Notes: generated by a model not told the origin, from the sequence alone. A stretch of DNA of 64,000 bases from Liolophura sinensis (GCF_032854445.1 NC_088307.1:19048017-19112016); one strand, 5' to 3'. Positions 45,701-60,700 are shown, numbered from the stretch's first letter. Program-made: numbers and translations.

Positions 45701-48700
45701 CCTATATACCATCAGAAAAATGAATGGCAGTTAATGGCAGTTACATCCTATATACCATCAGAAAAATGAATGACAGTTACACCCTATATACCATCACAAA
45801 AATGAATGGCAGTTTATGGCAGTTACACCCTATATACCATCAGAAAAATGAATGGCAGTTACACCCTATCATCCGAAAAATGAAAGGCAGTTACACCCTA
45901 TATACCATCAGAAAAATGAATGGCAGTTACACCCTATATACCATCAGAAAAATGAATGGCAGTTACACCCTATATACCATCAGAAAAATGAATGGCAGTT
46001 AATGGCAGTTACACCCTATATACCATCAGAAAAATGAATGGCAGTCACACAATATCTATCATCAGAAAAATGAATGGCAGTTAATGGCAGTTACACCCTA
46101 TATACCATCAGAAAAATGAATGGCAGTTACACCCTATCGTCCGAAAAATGAATGGCAGTTTCACCCTATCTATCATCAGAAAAATGAAAGGCAGTTACAC
46201 CCTATATACCATCAGAAAAATGAATGGCAGTTAATGGCAGTTACACCCTATATACCATCAGAAAAATGAATGGCAGTTACACCCTATATACCATCAGAAA
46301 AATGAATGGCAGTTACGCCCTATATACCATCAGAAAAATGAATGGCAGTTACACCCTACATACCATCAGAAAAATGAGTGGCAGTTAATGGCAGTTACGC
46401 CCTATATACCATCAGAAAAATGAATGGCAGTTACACCCTATATACCACCACAAAAATGAATGGCCGTTACACCCTATCTATCATCAGAAAAATGAATGGC
46501 AGTTACACACTATATACCATCAGAAAAATGAATGGCAGTTACACCCTATATACCACCAGAAAAATGAATGGCCGTTACACCCTACACAACCAAATGACCA
46601 CGTGGCCAAGCCGGTTTCAAGCCATTTTAGGCATTTGCATTTTCACAAGGTCACATTTAAGCTGGTTTAGTAATTACGACGTCATCATGACCTCCACGCA
46701 CCCGGGGCATTTAATCCAGTTACCTCTAAGGCCCTAAGTGGGAAGGTCTGCCAGCAATCTGCGGATGGTTGTGGTTTTTTTTCCGGGGATATGCCCGATT
46801 TCTTCCCGCCATAATGCTGGCCGCCGTCGTATGAGTGAAATATTCATGAGAACGGCAAAAAACACCAATGAAATAAATAAATAAATGATCCAGTTACCGT
46901 TCACACAGCACAGATAAACCAGCTCAAGCCCTGAAACTGGCTTAAAGCCACGTCGCTAGCTGGTGCAAATATATTGGATTAAGCACCCCCACTTTGTGCT
47001 CGCACGAGCGACGTCAAACTGGCTCAAAGCCACTTTCGCAAGTTAAACCAGCTTAACTTTGCCTGTACGGGATATAACGGGATACAATTCACCCCGTCAA
47101 GCAACTTTGGTGTTGAATATTTCTGTACAAAATGAGCAAAACAAGCAGTGCATGCCCAGTGAGGAGTATGCAGACAGAAATGCTGAAACTTACCTGAGTA
47201 CTTCAGCCATATTGTCCAGATTCTCAGTGAGGAAGGGAAGTAACCCAGTCTGCTTCAACCCGTGCCATACCTAGTATTGCAATGACAATTTGTGTATTTG
47301 ACTCGCATTTAATGATACTCACATGCAAAAGTAAAAGTTATGGGTAAAAGATACCAAGTAATATAAGACGAGCACTTTGAAATTCTTCATCTGTTTTTTA
47401 GTTTATTACTGAATGATGTGGAACTAAAGTTTTTTTGGGATCTTTCAAAAATCCTGATTGTGAAATTTGCAGAAATGGTACTCGAGAAAAAGCAAATCTA
47501 CACAGAAAATATTACAATATATGTTCACGATCTGTACAATGAAAATTAAGAACGGAAATATTCACCTTCAAAGGGTATTTCTGCGTGACACAAGCCAGGC
47601 AATCCAAAGCACTGGAGAGTAGCTCTAAAGGGGGAGAACTCAGTCTGGCACATCTGAAAGTGAACCATACAAATATGGCCAGTATGTAATTTGTTCAAAA
47701 TTTCATGGTTTGTTCCCCTTGGATATTATGATGTAGTTACGTCAATGTGGCCCTGATTTATTCATCTGATCTTTAACGATGTCACAAAAGCTGTTTACGT
47801 TAGGTGTGAACATGAGCATGACACCCACCAACAATGATTTATTTATTTATTTATTTAAATTGGTAAAAACTCAAGAATATTTCACTATATGGTGGGAGAA
47901 AACCGAGCAGTGCCCAAAGGATGAGGAATCCCACGACCATCGGCACCAACAATGATATCATGCTCTAAAAGCCAACAGAAGCAAGGGGCACTTTCCATAC
48001 AAAATTGTGTAAAAAACACATAATGTATTATTTCACAAAGAAAACTTCCATAATCTTGCAGAATAACAGGAAAGGGCTGACGAAAAAAGCATTGCATTTC
48101 ACCAGGCGTAGGGAAAAAACTAAGAAAAAAAAATGACTAACTTGCTTTTATTCAACTTACTTCTTCAAGCAAAGTCATAAACCTAGGGTGGCCTAATGGT
48201 TAGAGCGTGCGCCTCAAACCCAGGCGGGGTCATACCAAAGACTTTAAAAATGGTATTTGCTGTCTAACTTGGTGCTCAGCACTGAAAGAAGAGTGCAAGG
48301 AAACATGACTGGTTCGCCAGGTGTCAGTATAATGTGACTGGGTGGGGTGTCGGGTCTGGTGTCTTCAGTATAATACTCTGGTAGCGGCAGCACTTTGTCG
48401 GCATAGACTTGCTTTGCCATAAGAAGATCCATTATTTATACATGCACCTTACTACTCCTCATAGTCGTATCACTGAACATGCATGGCGTTTAAACCCAAC
48501 CATACATACATAAACCTAGATGCAAGACAAGAATGCATTCCAAAACAATGAACAGCGGCACACAAGTTACAGATTAGAGCATAGTGACTGTTGAACGTCT
48601 TACCTTTGAATTAGTTTATATATCAAGCTGTAGCTGCCTTCTAATTGGTCCACAGATGATGGGTCAGAGGTCAGCACCGCCTTGAGGAGTTTAACGACAA

Positions 48701-51700
48701 GGGTTACCTTGGTGATCTGGTTCACGGACACATTGCCTGAAGGAAAAAGAAAATTCCTTTTTACTCCTTTTTTCAACATTCACAAAAAAAAAGGCACAAA
48801 AAAACAAAAAGGCTGCTTTATTTCCAGTCTGAACGAAGGCTTTAAAAAACTGTAGTTTAAACCACATTTTCACACCCCAAGAACAAAGCTGGGGAGATTT
48901 TTCGTTCTTTTATGTTAAGCCACATCATATCCATATTAAGCAATAAAAGACAAGCGTTTCATGTAACCTTTAACAGCAAAAATGATGAAATTCTGCGGGT
49001 AGTCCTGAAGAATCATATTATATTGCCGTATTTCACCTAAAGTTTAGCACTTTTCAAGCAATTCACCAAAAGTTTAGCATTTTTCAAACCATTCACCAAA
49101 AGTTTAGCATTTTTCAAACCATTCACCTAAAGTTTAGCATTTTTCAAGCAACATATTCTGGCTTATACTAACTAATTTATTCTCCGTGCAGTGCCACTTA
49201 AGGTATTTTTGTGAAGTTTCATTAACTTCAGAAAATCAGAAAAAAATTTCATCCTTGGCCACAAAAGTGTTTCAGGTCTTTATGTGAGTCCAAAATTACA
49301 TTTTTACATATCAAACTTTTGGTGAAATGCAGTATTTACAAAAAGTTAAATGTCTGACCTCCTCCATGCGAGAGTTGCTGTAGCAACAGATCAATCTCAC
49401 ACATAAACAAGTTCCAGCCATTGTAAGTCCATGACCACTGAATAATGGGGCTGCCCTTTTCTGAAAATAAAACACATGTATATGTATTTCATGGCCAACT
49501 GGACAATGTTAGATGTTCTTACGTCTGGAAAATTAGTATTTATTCATTTCATTGGTGTTTTATGTCATACTCAAGAATGTTTCACCTCAGCCAGCATTAT
49601 GGTGGTAGGTAACCGAGGAGAGTGGAAAATCTGTGCAAACCCTGAGATCTTGAAGCTGTCTTAGACTTAAGACACACTTTATCTTAAGTTCAAAACAATT
49701 TACAGCACTAAAATTGTGGCTATTCTTAGAAATTTTTATGTTAATACCAAGGGTATTCTTAGACTTTTGTGATCAAGGAGAAAATTTAGATCTGAGGTCA
49801 AATCTAAGTTCAGAAATAACACTACAACTCAAGACTAAGTTTGACTTAAGTCATCTTTGTGGTCTTGTGGCCGAAGAGAGAACACAAATTTGAAGAAAAT
49901 TTACTAATAATTTTCACTGAACACATACTTAAAAATGCTTCAATATAGTGTTGAATATGAATAAACATAAAACTGAAAAAAACACTTTTTATTTCGTCTA
50001 ATGGTTTTTGTTTTTTTTTAATTTCCTCTTTTCAAATCTCTCGTCATGTAATTATGTCTTCGACAAGAAAAATTGCCGAGATACTCTCTCTTTTCCACAA
50101 AAGGGTGATTTTTAAGTTTTATTTCTATTTGTATACCCTCCTCCAATATTGAAAACATGTTTATTCTGCCTGTAAAACAACAATTAAGATTCATGTGGCC
50201 CAAAAGACAAATTACCTGGCTTGTACAGCATGCCGATGGTGTTCTGTGGGATGACCAGAGAGTAACGACCACCTGAAGGAAGAAAAGAAGAACCATCTTG
50301 TCAAAGCAAGAAATTTGTTTATTAATATTTACATTTGATAGTGGTTTGAGATCATACTCAAGAAACTTTCACTTGTATCGTGTCAGCAGCCCAGATTTAT
50401 GGGTTAAGGAAACCCGCATGCCTGAGGTAAACCCACAGCCTTTGGCAGGTTACTGATCAACTTTCTCATGAACGACATACAGACATGTATAACAATCTTG
50501 TAACAGTAGAATAAAACAATTTTCAAAATGTCGTAAACAGGCCGAACGATGGCAAATCTCAGTCATGGGCTATCCACCCTTGAAATTCAAATTTCCAGAT
50601 GGCTGATAATAAAAGACGAACACATGAGGAAAGCAACGAAAGAATTAACTTTTTATTTTGTCTGTTGTTACCCGAGGAATAAGTGAAATGACACCATGAA
50701 GAAAAGATGAATCACACTACAGCCTATGCAAACAATGATGTTCCCCAACGATTGCTTAATTGTGGGTTTGACCATGTAGCCATCTGCTGTTAAGGGGAGA
50801 TAAACACACAGAGCTCTTTATGTGAGTAGCAATGTAACGACTGGACTACATAAAGGGATACAGAATCGTTTCTAACTGGCTGCTGTGAGACTTACGCAAG
50901 CTGGGGCTATGCCTATCCTAAGCTAAATTTTCAGTATGGCAGACTTATTCAAGCATGACCCCCAGTAGAGTTTAACCCAGGACACCCTACTTCCACTGTT
51001 AGCCCATCACCATCCATTCTGTATCCCTTTAATATGGCCTTTTCTGGGCTTAAAAATGAAGAGTTCTCAAGGGGAGATAACTAGGTCATATCACAACTGC
51101 TCACCCGTTCCATATGGCGTTTTGTTTCTGGTTAATCTCCACAGAGCATCACGATCATCCACGCTGCTTAAGTCCTGCATACTATTACGGTCTAGATACT
51201 CTGTGTAAACTTGTAACTTCTGTAAGTGTGTCAGTACCTCAATAAGAAAACAAAAGAAATAGGAATATCACAACTTCTCCAATTTTCTCAAAACGTAAAT
51301 GTAGTTGCTAACACCATACAGCTTTTGGGACTGGATTTTGGAACAGAAAACAATATTTTAACAAGGTTTATATGACAATATACTACAGCATAATGAATTT
51401 ATTTTCTTATCCAAAATTTCAATAAAACTAAATAATTTAATTTTTCCGTAATGCCACAATACCACTTCACATAAGCGGTATCTAGCGGTAATACGGCAAT
51501 TATTGTTGCAAAGAAAATTCCCCTGATCAACATCATGAACTGGGAGAATATTTTTAAAATGCAATAAGCTAACGCCACTCTCTATCAGTCTTTCAGGCAG
51601 ATTTTTGAAGTTTTAGCTTTTAACACAGGCCTTTGCCTTAACAAACGGGCCTTAGTGCAAGATGACATCAACCTTTGCTGGATGTTGGCAGCTACTGCAA

Positions 51701-54700
51701 CTTCACAGTTTGTCAGTGTACGGTGTAACAAGTCGGTGTACTCACATTCCTAGCACTCTGTTCCCCAGCTGTTGCCATGGCGATGCTGTACTGAAGGAAA
51801 GAGGAGAACTCCATGGGGAATTTGCTGAGCGCTCCGTGATAAAGAAGCCCTAATCCGTCCTCTAGTCCTCTCTCCCATACATCCTCAGATACAAACTTCT
51901 TCTGTAACACCAATTCTACCACCTGGTTTACACTCTGAAGAAGGTACAAGATAAAAACATGAAAACTAGTAATAAATAGGTCAGAAAGATATCAAATAAA
52001 CACATGAAAACCAGCAATAAATAAGTCAGATAAACACATGAAAACCAGAAATAAATAAGTCAGAAAGATACCAAATAAACACATGAAAACCAGCAATAAA
52101 TAAGTCAGAAAGAAATCAAATAAAAGCATGAAAACCAACAAGAAATAAGTCAGCAAGTGATAATATGAACATTTATAAACCAAGCATAAACATATATAAA
52201 TCAACAATAATTAACAAATTTGTACATGTTTATTTAGAAAGTGGCAATATTTAATGGTATTATCATCATTAGGCAATTATTATACTTTCTAGATATAGAG
52301 CACATTTTAGTGTTGAAAGTTGCCTGAGAGCAACCAACTGGACTGCTGGTGATTGGGTCCCGGACTCTAAGATCACTATAAAAACCCCGGAGTGGTAAAA
52401 GCCAATTTTCAGCACGAGAATATGTGCTAAATTCAGAAAGTGACAAAATAAACACCCATAAACCAACATTAAATTCTATTCTTCACCTAACCGATAGCAG
52501 TTTTTCAAATGACACATTTTAATTAAACACTGGCATGAATTTATGGCATTTATGATAAAATACAGTCAGTCAGAAATTGCAAGCTGTCTCTTCGTACTTG
52601 TCACCTACAGGGTAACTTGGTTACCTTGTCCTGTCCTTGCGGAACATCCGCAGTACACCACACAGCACCGTGTACACCTGGTAGTTTGACACAGAAGCTT
52701 ACCTTATTGTCCCCCAGCCTGTCCTCGTGGAACACCCGCAGCACGCTACACAGCACTGTGTACACCAGGTAGTTTGACACAGAAGCTTACCTTGTTGTCC
52801 CCCAGCCTGTTCTCGTGGAACACCCGCAGTACACCACACAGCACCGTGTACACCAGGCAGTTTGACACAGAAGCTTACCTTGTTGTCCCCCAGCCTGTCC
52901 TCGTGGAACACCCGCAGTACACTACACAGCACCATGTATACCAGGTAGTTTGACACAGAAGCTTACCTTGTTGTCCCCCAGCCTGTCCTCGTGGAACATC
53001 CGCAGTACACTACACAGCACCATGTACACCAGGCAGTTTGACACAGAAGCTTACCTTGTTGTCCCCCAGCCTGTCGTCATGGAACATCCGCAGTATGCTA
53101 CACAGCACCATGTACACCAGGTAGTTTGACACAGAAGCTTACCTTGTTGTCCCCCAGCCTGTCCTCGTGGAACACCCGCAGTACACTACACAGCACCATG
53201 TACACCAGGTAGTTTGACACAGAAGCTACAATCTACAAGAAACAGCACAAATATTGGAACAAATAAAATAAGGATGTACGATAATACCCCAAGCCCCTCT
53301 CTTGGCTACATGCATCATTATTGCCTAAAGCAGGTAACTTAATGAGCTGATATAAATTTAACACTGGTTCTTATGAAAATGACGCTCAGTGACACTCATG
53401 AAATTATAATCTGGAGATTTCTTTTGGTATATTTTGATGCAACATTTCACATTACTAATACCATAAAATTGTTGTAAATGGTTCATGTTCTCAATTTTGG
53501 GGGAAAACCTTCTGTTTGAGGCCTAATTCCCTTGCGCATTGCTGTGGGGATGGGGTGGGGGCTTGGGGAAATTTTTGTAACAAATCTTGACGGAAAAATG
53601 TTGTTACTGGCCGAAAACTGTAGCTTGGGCACTTAAATTATGTTTTGGATTGGAGAAAATTTTTGTAAGGCCTTTTTTTTTCGAAAATGTAGTGTTACAG
53701 GCTACAAAACACGAGGTGGAGAGAACTGTGGCTTACCGATGTCCCATTAAAAGGCTCAGTGCTGAGGAGATCTGACAGACAGTTGAAGCAGTTCAGTTTA
53801 AGGGCCATAGCTCCCATTTTCTTGGTAACAACATCCTCTTCCTCCTCCAGCAGGAGCTGTCGCACAACGACCCAGCCGAGCAGCAGAGGGCCGTGGAATG
53901 TCAGAGAACCCATGTCACACATCAACTTGTCCAGTTTCTGTGAAATGAAAAAGGATTTTTTTTTATTTATTTATTTCGTAAAATTGTTGCTTAACACCAT
54001 CCTAGGAAAAACAAGAACTAGGAGCATGAAGCAGGGTTCACCAAAACCAACATTAGAACTAGAACTTCTCCGCAGTATTTTTGTGCCCGGTACAAAAAGG
54101 TTTAATTTACACAGAAATTTTCAACCCATCATGAACAAGCTTTTAAACAGAACTTACCTTAAAAGTCTGCATATCTCTAAACAGGGGGTGGCCATCAAAT
54201 CTTCAAAAAAGAAAAGAATACAAAATAATCACAGGGTGAAACCTGTTTGTATCATTTCAAACTGAAAGAATCACAGAGACATGAAACACTTTCTTTACTG
54301 TCTTTAATAATGTTATATCACTAGGATAACACTCTATCATTAAACATTTTCCACTTTGTAAAATTTAAAAACAATTTTAGAAGAGTTATTGTCCTCACTA
54401 AACTTCGACTTTACCTTCCATCCATGTGACATCTTTGCACCAATTCAAAATCCAAACAATCCAAGATAACAAGCACCTGTAAATACCTGTAATTAAACAG
54501 AGATGAAAGAAAAATTATACGTACCACACATAAAGGAAAACCATTTATCTTGTGTAAACTATCAGAGGGCTAGTGAAGAAATATGAGATTTCTATTGCCA
54601 CAGTTATTTAATTGTCTGAATATTTTTGTATCACTTGGTTTTCCAGCCTCACAATTGCCATCAGAGTAAAGGATCCAAATTTTAAGTAAGATTTATTTAT

Positions 54701-57700
54701 TTATTTGATTGGTGTTTTACGCCGTACTCAAAAATATTTCACTTCTACGTCGCCAGCCAGCATTATGGTGGGAGGAAACCAGGCAGAGCCCAGGGGTAAC
54801 CCACGACCATCCGCAGGTTGCTGGCAGACCTTGACACGTACGTCCACCCTTAGTTATAGAAAGAAGAAAATGTCTTACATGAAGTTTAACAAGGCATTCA
54901 GAGAATACTGGTAGCTCACCTCATTGAGCAGTTTGTAAAACTGCATAATGATCAAGTCATGTGATACATTTAAATACTGACCTCTATACCCCCCAAAAAG
55001 TAGAATGATTGACACAGTCATACACAGATATTATCCTCCACAAGAACCAACAAGAAAGATCAAAATTATTATACTGTCACAACTGCAAACTGCATACTGC
55101 ATACTGGATGCGTAAGGATTGCAGAGCAGTGATTTCATATGTTATGGGGTTGTAAATCATTGTGGTGGTAAAAGACACTGTGGTGAGTTTGTACAAATTA
55201 ACTACGTAGGCCTTTAATATGCAAATTGCATTTGACAAACCAGGTACCGTGGGAAGCAATTGCAACCCTGTGAATAGCTGAGCAAAATGTTGAGCTATGA
55301 GGTAAAGGACTTCCTTTGTCTTTGATATGCAAATCACTACCTTTGATTGGCTATCTGTGTACCACGGGTGACCACGGCAATCCTATGATTGGCTAAGAAT
55401 TTTAACCAACCTCGACACCGACAGCATCTGACAATACCTCTCCTTACTTCTAAGCTAACTTAGAATTGGTAGCAAGCCATCCTACGTGTATCTTTTAACT
55501 CCAGCCATTCACTCAACAATGAGATGACAACAAAGACAGCATCAATCTCTTGTGGAAAGTCAGAGCTATTGTGAATTTGCGCTTGCTGACATTCGTACTC
55601 ACCCTAAGCGTTTCACTAAGTCTTCTGTAGTCTCATCCAGAATACGTTTGTATGTTTGATACTTGGCAAATCCCATCAACTGTAAGTACAACAGCAAACA
55701 ATGACATTGAAAATGTTCATTTCAAATTTTTACAAGTGTGATTTGTTTTTACCTGCGAGAACCAAAACCTTCTAAAGCTAGTATGCATTCTCCAGGTCTT
55801 TTTGGGCTTTTGAGTGAGTGAGTGAGTGCTTGGGGTTTAATGTCGTACTCAACAATTTTTCAGTCATGTAACAACGAAGGAATCCTTAGAGTGCATGTAA
55901 TGTGCCTCCTTGTTGCAGGACGGATTTCCTCCGCTCTTTTATCTAGTGCTGCTTCACTGAGATGACTTACTGAAGACAAGAAAGCCGCCCCGCCTGAGCC
56001 ATTATACTGATATGGGTCAACCAGTCGTTGCACTATCCCCTTCATGCTGGACACCAAGCGAGAAAGTTACAACTTCCTCTTTTAAGGTCTTAGGCGTGAC
56101 TCGACCCAGGATTGAACCTGGATCTACCGCTCCCGAAGCGGATGCTCTATTTGGGCTTTTCACATTACTGAGCATACATATACATGTACTTTTACCTTTG
56201 TTGATTTTATACATTCATTGCACTAAGGTTCATGAGTGAATGAACTAAACAGAGACAGGATGAAGACACTACCCTTCATCAGTTCCATGACAATTATCCT
56301 GATTGCATTCATTTACTCGATAGGTGTTCTATGCTGTACAAAGGAAAATTTCATGTATATGACGACAGCCAGCATTATGGTAGAGGAAAGCGAGGAAACC
56401 CATGACCATCCACGGTTTGCTGGAAGACCTTTCCACTAATAACTGGAGAGGCCAACATCAGCAGGATTTACAGTGATTGCACTGATGCGAGGCTCCTGCT
56501 CACTATGCTGCACTGGCTAACCACTTGGCCATGGAGACCCCGGGTCCTGTCTGCAAGTTGGGGCCAAACTAACAGAGGCTTCAAACTAACAGAGGCTTCA
56601 AACTAACAGAGGCTTCAAACTAGCAGAGGCTTCAAACTAACAGAGGCTTCAAACTAACAGAGGCTTCAAACTAACAGAGGCTTCAAACTAACAGAGGCTT
56701 CAAACTAGCAGAGGCTTCAAACTAACAGAGGTTTCAAACTAGCAGAGGCTTCAAACTAGCAGAGGCTTCAAACTAACAGAGGCTTCAAACTAGTAGAGGC
56801 TTCAAACTAACAGAGGCTTCAAACTAGAAGAGGCTTCAAACTAACAGAGGCTTCAAACTAACAGAGGCTTCAAACTAGCAGAGGCTTCAAACTAGAAGAG
56901 GCTTCAAACTAGCAGAGGCCTCAAACTAACAGAGGCTTCAAACTAACAGAGGCTTCAAACTAACAGAGGCTTCAAACTAGCAGAGGCTTCAAACTAGCAG
57001 AGGCTTCAAACTAGCAGAGGCTTCAAACTAACAGAGGCTTCAAACTAGCAGAGGCTTCAAACTAGCAGAGGCTTCAAACTAACAGAGGCTTCAAACTAGC
57101 AGAGGCTTGAAACTAGCAGAGGCTTGAAACTAGCAGAGGCTTGAAACTAACAGAGGTTTCAAACTGACAGAGGCTTCAAACTGACAGAGGCTTCAAACTA
57201 GCAGAGGCTTCAAACTAACAGAGGCTTCAAACTAGTAGAGGCTTCAAACTAACAGAGGCTTCAAACTAGCAGAGGCTTCAAACTAGAAGAGGCTTCAAAC
57301 TAACAGAGGCTTCAAACTAGCAGAGGCTTCAAACTAGCAGAGGCTTCAAACTAGCAGAGGCTTCAAACTAACAGAGGCTTCAAACTAGCAGAGGCTTCAA
57401 ACTAGCAGAGGCTTCAAACTAGCAGAGGCTTCAAACTAACAGAGGCTTCAAACTAACAGAGGCTTCAAACTAGCAGAGGCTTCAAACTAACAGAGGCTTC
57501 AAACTAAAGACTTAGGAATTTAAGGCATTAAAACAGGGACAATTTCAAAGATATAACTAAAAGCTCTGGTCCAAGAAAAATAAAAACCTTACTGTAATTC
57601 TTCGCATGTTTACTGTAATTCTTGGCAAGGTTTTTATTTAAACATATTCTGAGGGCACTGTTCTGTGTAAACTGATATTGGCTAACACAACCAATGTAAT

Positions 57701-60700
57701 TTTGCCTCAAAAAGCAAATGAAAAAATTGCACAAATTGCCTCAAAAAGCAAATGAAAAAATTGCATAAATTGCAATTAAGTTGCTCATTCATATGTGAAA
57801 AAGTTGAGGATTTAGGGTCATGAGGACAGATTTCGAGGCTAGATGTTGTTCATGTAAGAACTAGAAATGTTTCATGCACACTATAACAATTTCTTACCTT
57901 AAACTTCTCAAACAAAGACAGGAATCTTTTCACATCTGGCTCATAATCTTTGAAGTATATGAGCATCAGTTCTAACAATTCACACTGTGGAAAGAAAAAT
58001 TGGGTACCGGTGAGTTACTTCATTGTCTAAACCTTGATGTGTTTAAAGATAAATGTGCATGAACATATTGCTGACATATACTGTAATTCTTCAACTCTTT
58101 CGAATCTTTGCAAAGTGTTTATTTTTAAGCATATTTTGAAGGCATTATTTTGTGCAGACTCATAAAGTTATACTTTGTGTTAAGCCCTGAAAACTGGCCA
58201 ATTCAACCAATGTAGCTTTGTCTCCAAAATCAAATTAAAAATGTGCATAAAATGCACTGAAATTTGCTCTTTTTTATATGAGAAAAGGTTGAGGACTTAG
58301 GGTAACCACAAATGACTGTACTACCAAATGTCCTTCATTCAAGCATAACAGGGGAGTTTTTATTGCTGGAGGTTAAAAACGTCCTATTTGTGGCCTGTCA
58401 CAAATGTCAAGCAACTGCATTTGATTACATGTACTGTAACATGGACGCCAGAGAAAAGTGTCACAAAAGGTCATTCAGAGTAGACGAAGGATGGAGAAAA
58501 TTCAGGAGCTGAATCTTTATGAACTTAAAAAAGGTCTTAAAGCAAATGGTTCACTGTGAGATGATTAATGTCAACAAAAGTTGTTTTAACATTTATTGAC
58601 AAATCACATGATATTTTATCCTTAGCAAAAGAAGAGTTTGAACTGGAACCCTACTGTCTTACCCAATGTCACATCTGCCCGATTCAAATGTAACATGAAA
58701 TTTAACATAAACTACAACAGATTTTGTTTTTCAGCTTTACTCAGTGATAGTAGCTTTTCAGCACAAATGCCTATGAACCACGGTGCTGGTGCCACGGTCA
58801 TTTTCTGTCATCGCCTTGATATTTTCACACAGATGCCTTTGTACCTCAAGCCGATGTCCTTTGACTGATTTGAATATTGTCACATAACATTCTCCAACTA
58901 ACAATAGCAATTTATCCCATGCCATTTCTTTACAGAATTAGTTATTTATCTGATTACAACTGGAGAGGAAGCCAGTATCAGATTTGAAGTCAAAATGACT
59001 GCATTGGTGGTGCTGTTGTGCTGAGCTAGCATGCTAACCTCTAGTTCATGGATGACCCTACAATGTTACAGGAGAGATAGACTAAGCAGTCATGAGGTAG
59101 AGGAAGGAAAATCACAGAGTTTTTTTTACTTGGAGGACTGTGGTCAGGTTTAAGGGTGAAAGAATTTTCAAAATCTCATTCTTTAAATACAAACCTGCTC
59201 CATTAAGTTTTGTCTTGCCCATATGGCCTGCTGATTTTGGGTCTGAAAAATAAAGTACAATTTTCTACAATGTATAAAAATTGGCAGCAAAAGAGACTGA
59301 CATCATGTGGCAAAAGATACATGCAGAGGTGAGAACTAACTTCTGTCAGAGTGAAATTTCCATTCGTGAACCATGGTGTGGTCTCAACTGCACATGCACA
59401 GTTTGATTAGCATATGACTGAATTATCCAGACTAAACTGGAACAACTCTCAATGGCAAATCAACATTTCTGCTTTAATACCGTAATTCTCCAACCTATCA
59501 ACCACTAAAGCACTAATTGCAGTGAAATTTCTGAATACTCTCGCCATGAAAAAGACCCTAGAATGATTTTCTGGTGTCACTAAAGACACAGGCTTCACAA
59601 AATTGTACAAATTATTGCTCTACACCCTATAGTTCTCTCTCAGAATGTTTCAAAATTTTGGTTGTAGAGGCGGTTGAAAAGACTGAAGTTTTCATCTTTT
59701 GGTTCTTTTTTTTTTTTAATTTTTTATTGAGAATTGAACTTATTCATCAAATAATGAGACAATGATGACGCCCCTCAGACTGAGCCAGGTTCTCTCCTTT
59801 CTCAAAACCAACCTGGATGACATTCTTTCATACAGAATTCTGACCACAACTGTGGCAGTTTATTACCATGAGAATCCCACAAGTACTGGACGTGGGAAGA
59901 GGAGTATCACAGCCATCCTCATACTGATCCTGTATCTGGGAAATCAGAGGATTAAATGAGGATTAAATGAGGATTACTGGGTACAGTTTATTTAAAAGTG
60001 TATAAGCTAATACTGGTATTAAGTTTTATTTCATATTTAACATTTAACCAAACTCTGCCGCCAATGCAGTTCTTCAAAGTCAAAGAACAGTAGCAGCAGT
60101 TTTAGCTCATGTTTAAAATAGTGTTGTGTAATTATTTTTGGGTTAAGAACAAGACTGAAGGCTTGGATTAAAGCTAAATCTGGTATTAAATCTTCAAGCA
60201 GTTTTGAGCAACCAGGCCCTACGGTTTAAGAGAGTTACATGATGATAAAACTGAAAATAACATTTAATCATAACATTTTTATCTGAAGACAGGGATATTG
60301 TTTTCGGAACGAGCAATAACTGCATCAACAACAACTGCCTGATTTTGGTAAAATTTTACCGGCAAGCTCATTGTGTTGAGCTTCTAATCAAGATCCAAAA
60401 CCAGCCAGATCCAAGCATACGTTTTGGATATTTATCATGGGTTATAAATTGACTGAATTTGCTTTTTCAGGTTAAGCTCCAAAAAATTTCTGAACACTTA
60501 CGCTGTTAATAAGTCTATGATTCTCCACAAGGTCACCCAAAAAGTTAGCATACACGTTCTGGAAACAAACAAAAAAAGGGTTTCTATTTATTTGATTTTG
60601 ATTGATCTTTTTCTCTGCGCTCAGGAATATTTTACTCACAACACAGTGGTTAGCCTTCAATCTGTTTAAAGACTGTTTAAGTGACCTAACAGTTAGAGCG

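Noticed and set aside
45548-46737. Several plus-strand frames of the YTLYTIRKMNGS type
   Set aside because: Arithmetic product of a 36-bp repeat; no start context, splice sites or family match.
56565-57508. CRISPR-like array
   Set aside because: 17-bp units are contiguous with no unique spacers, and the sequence is animal intron.
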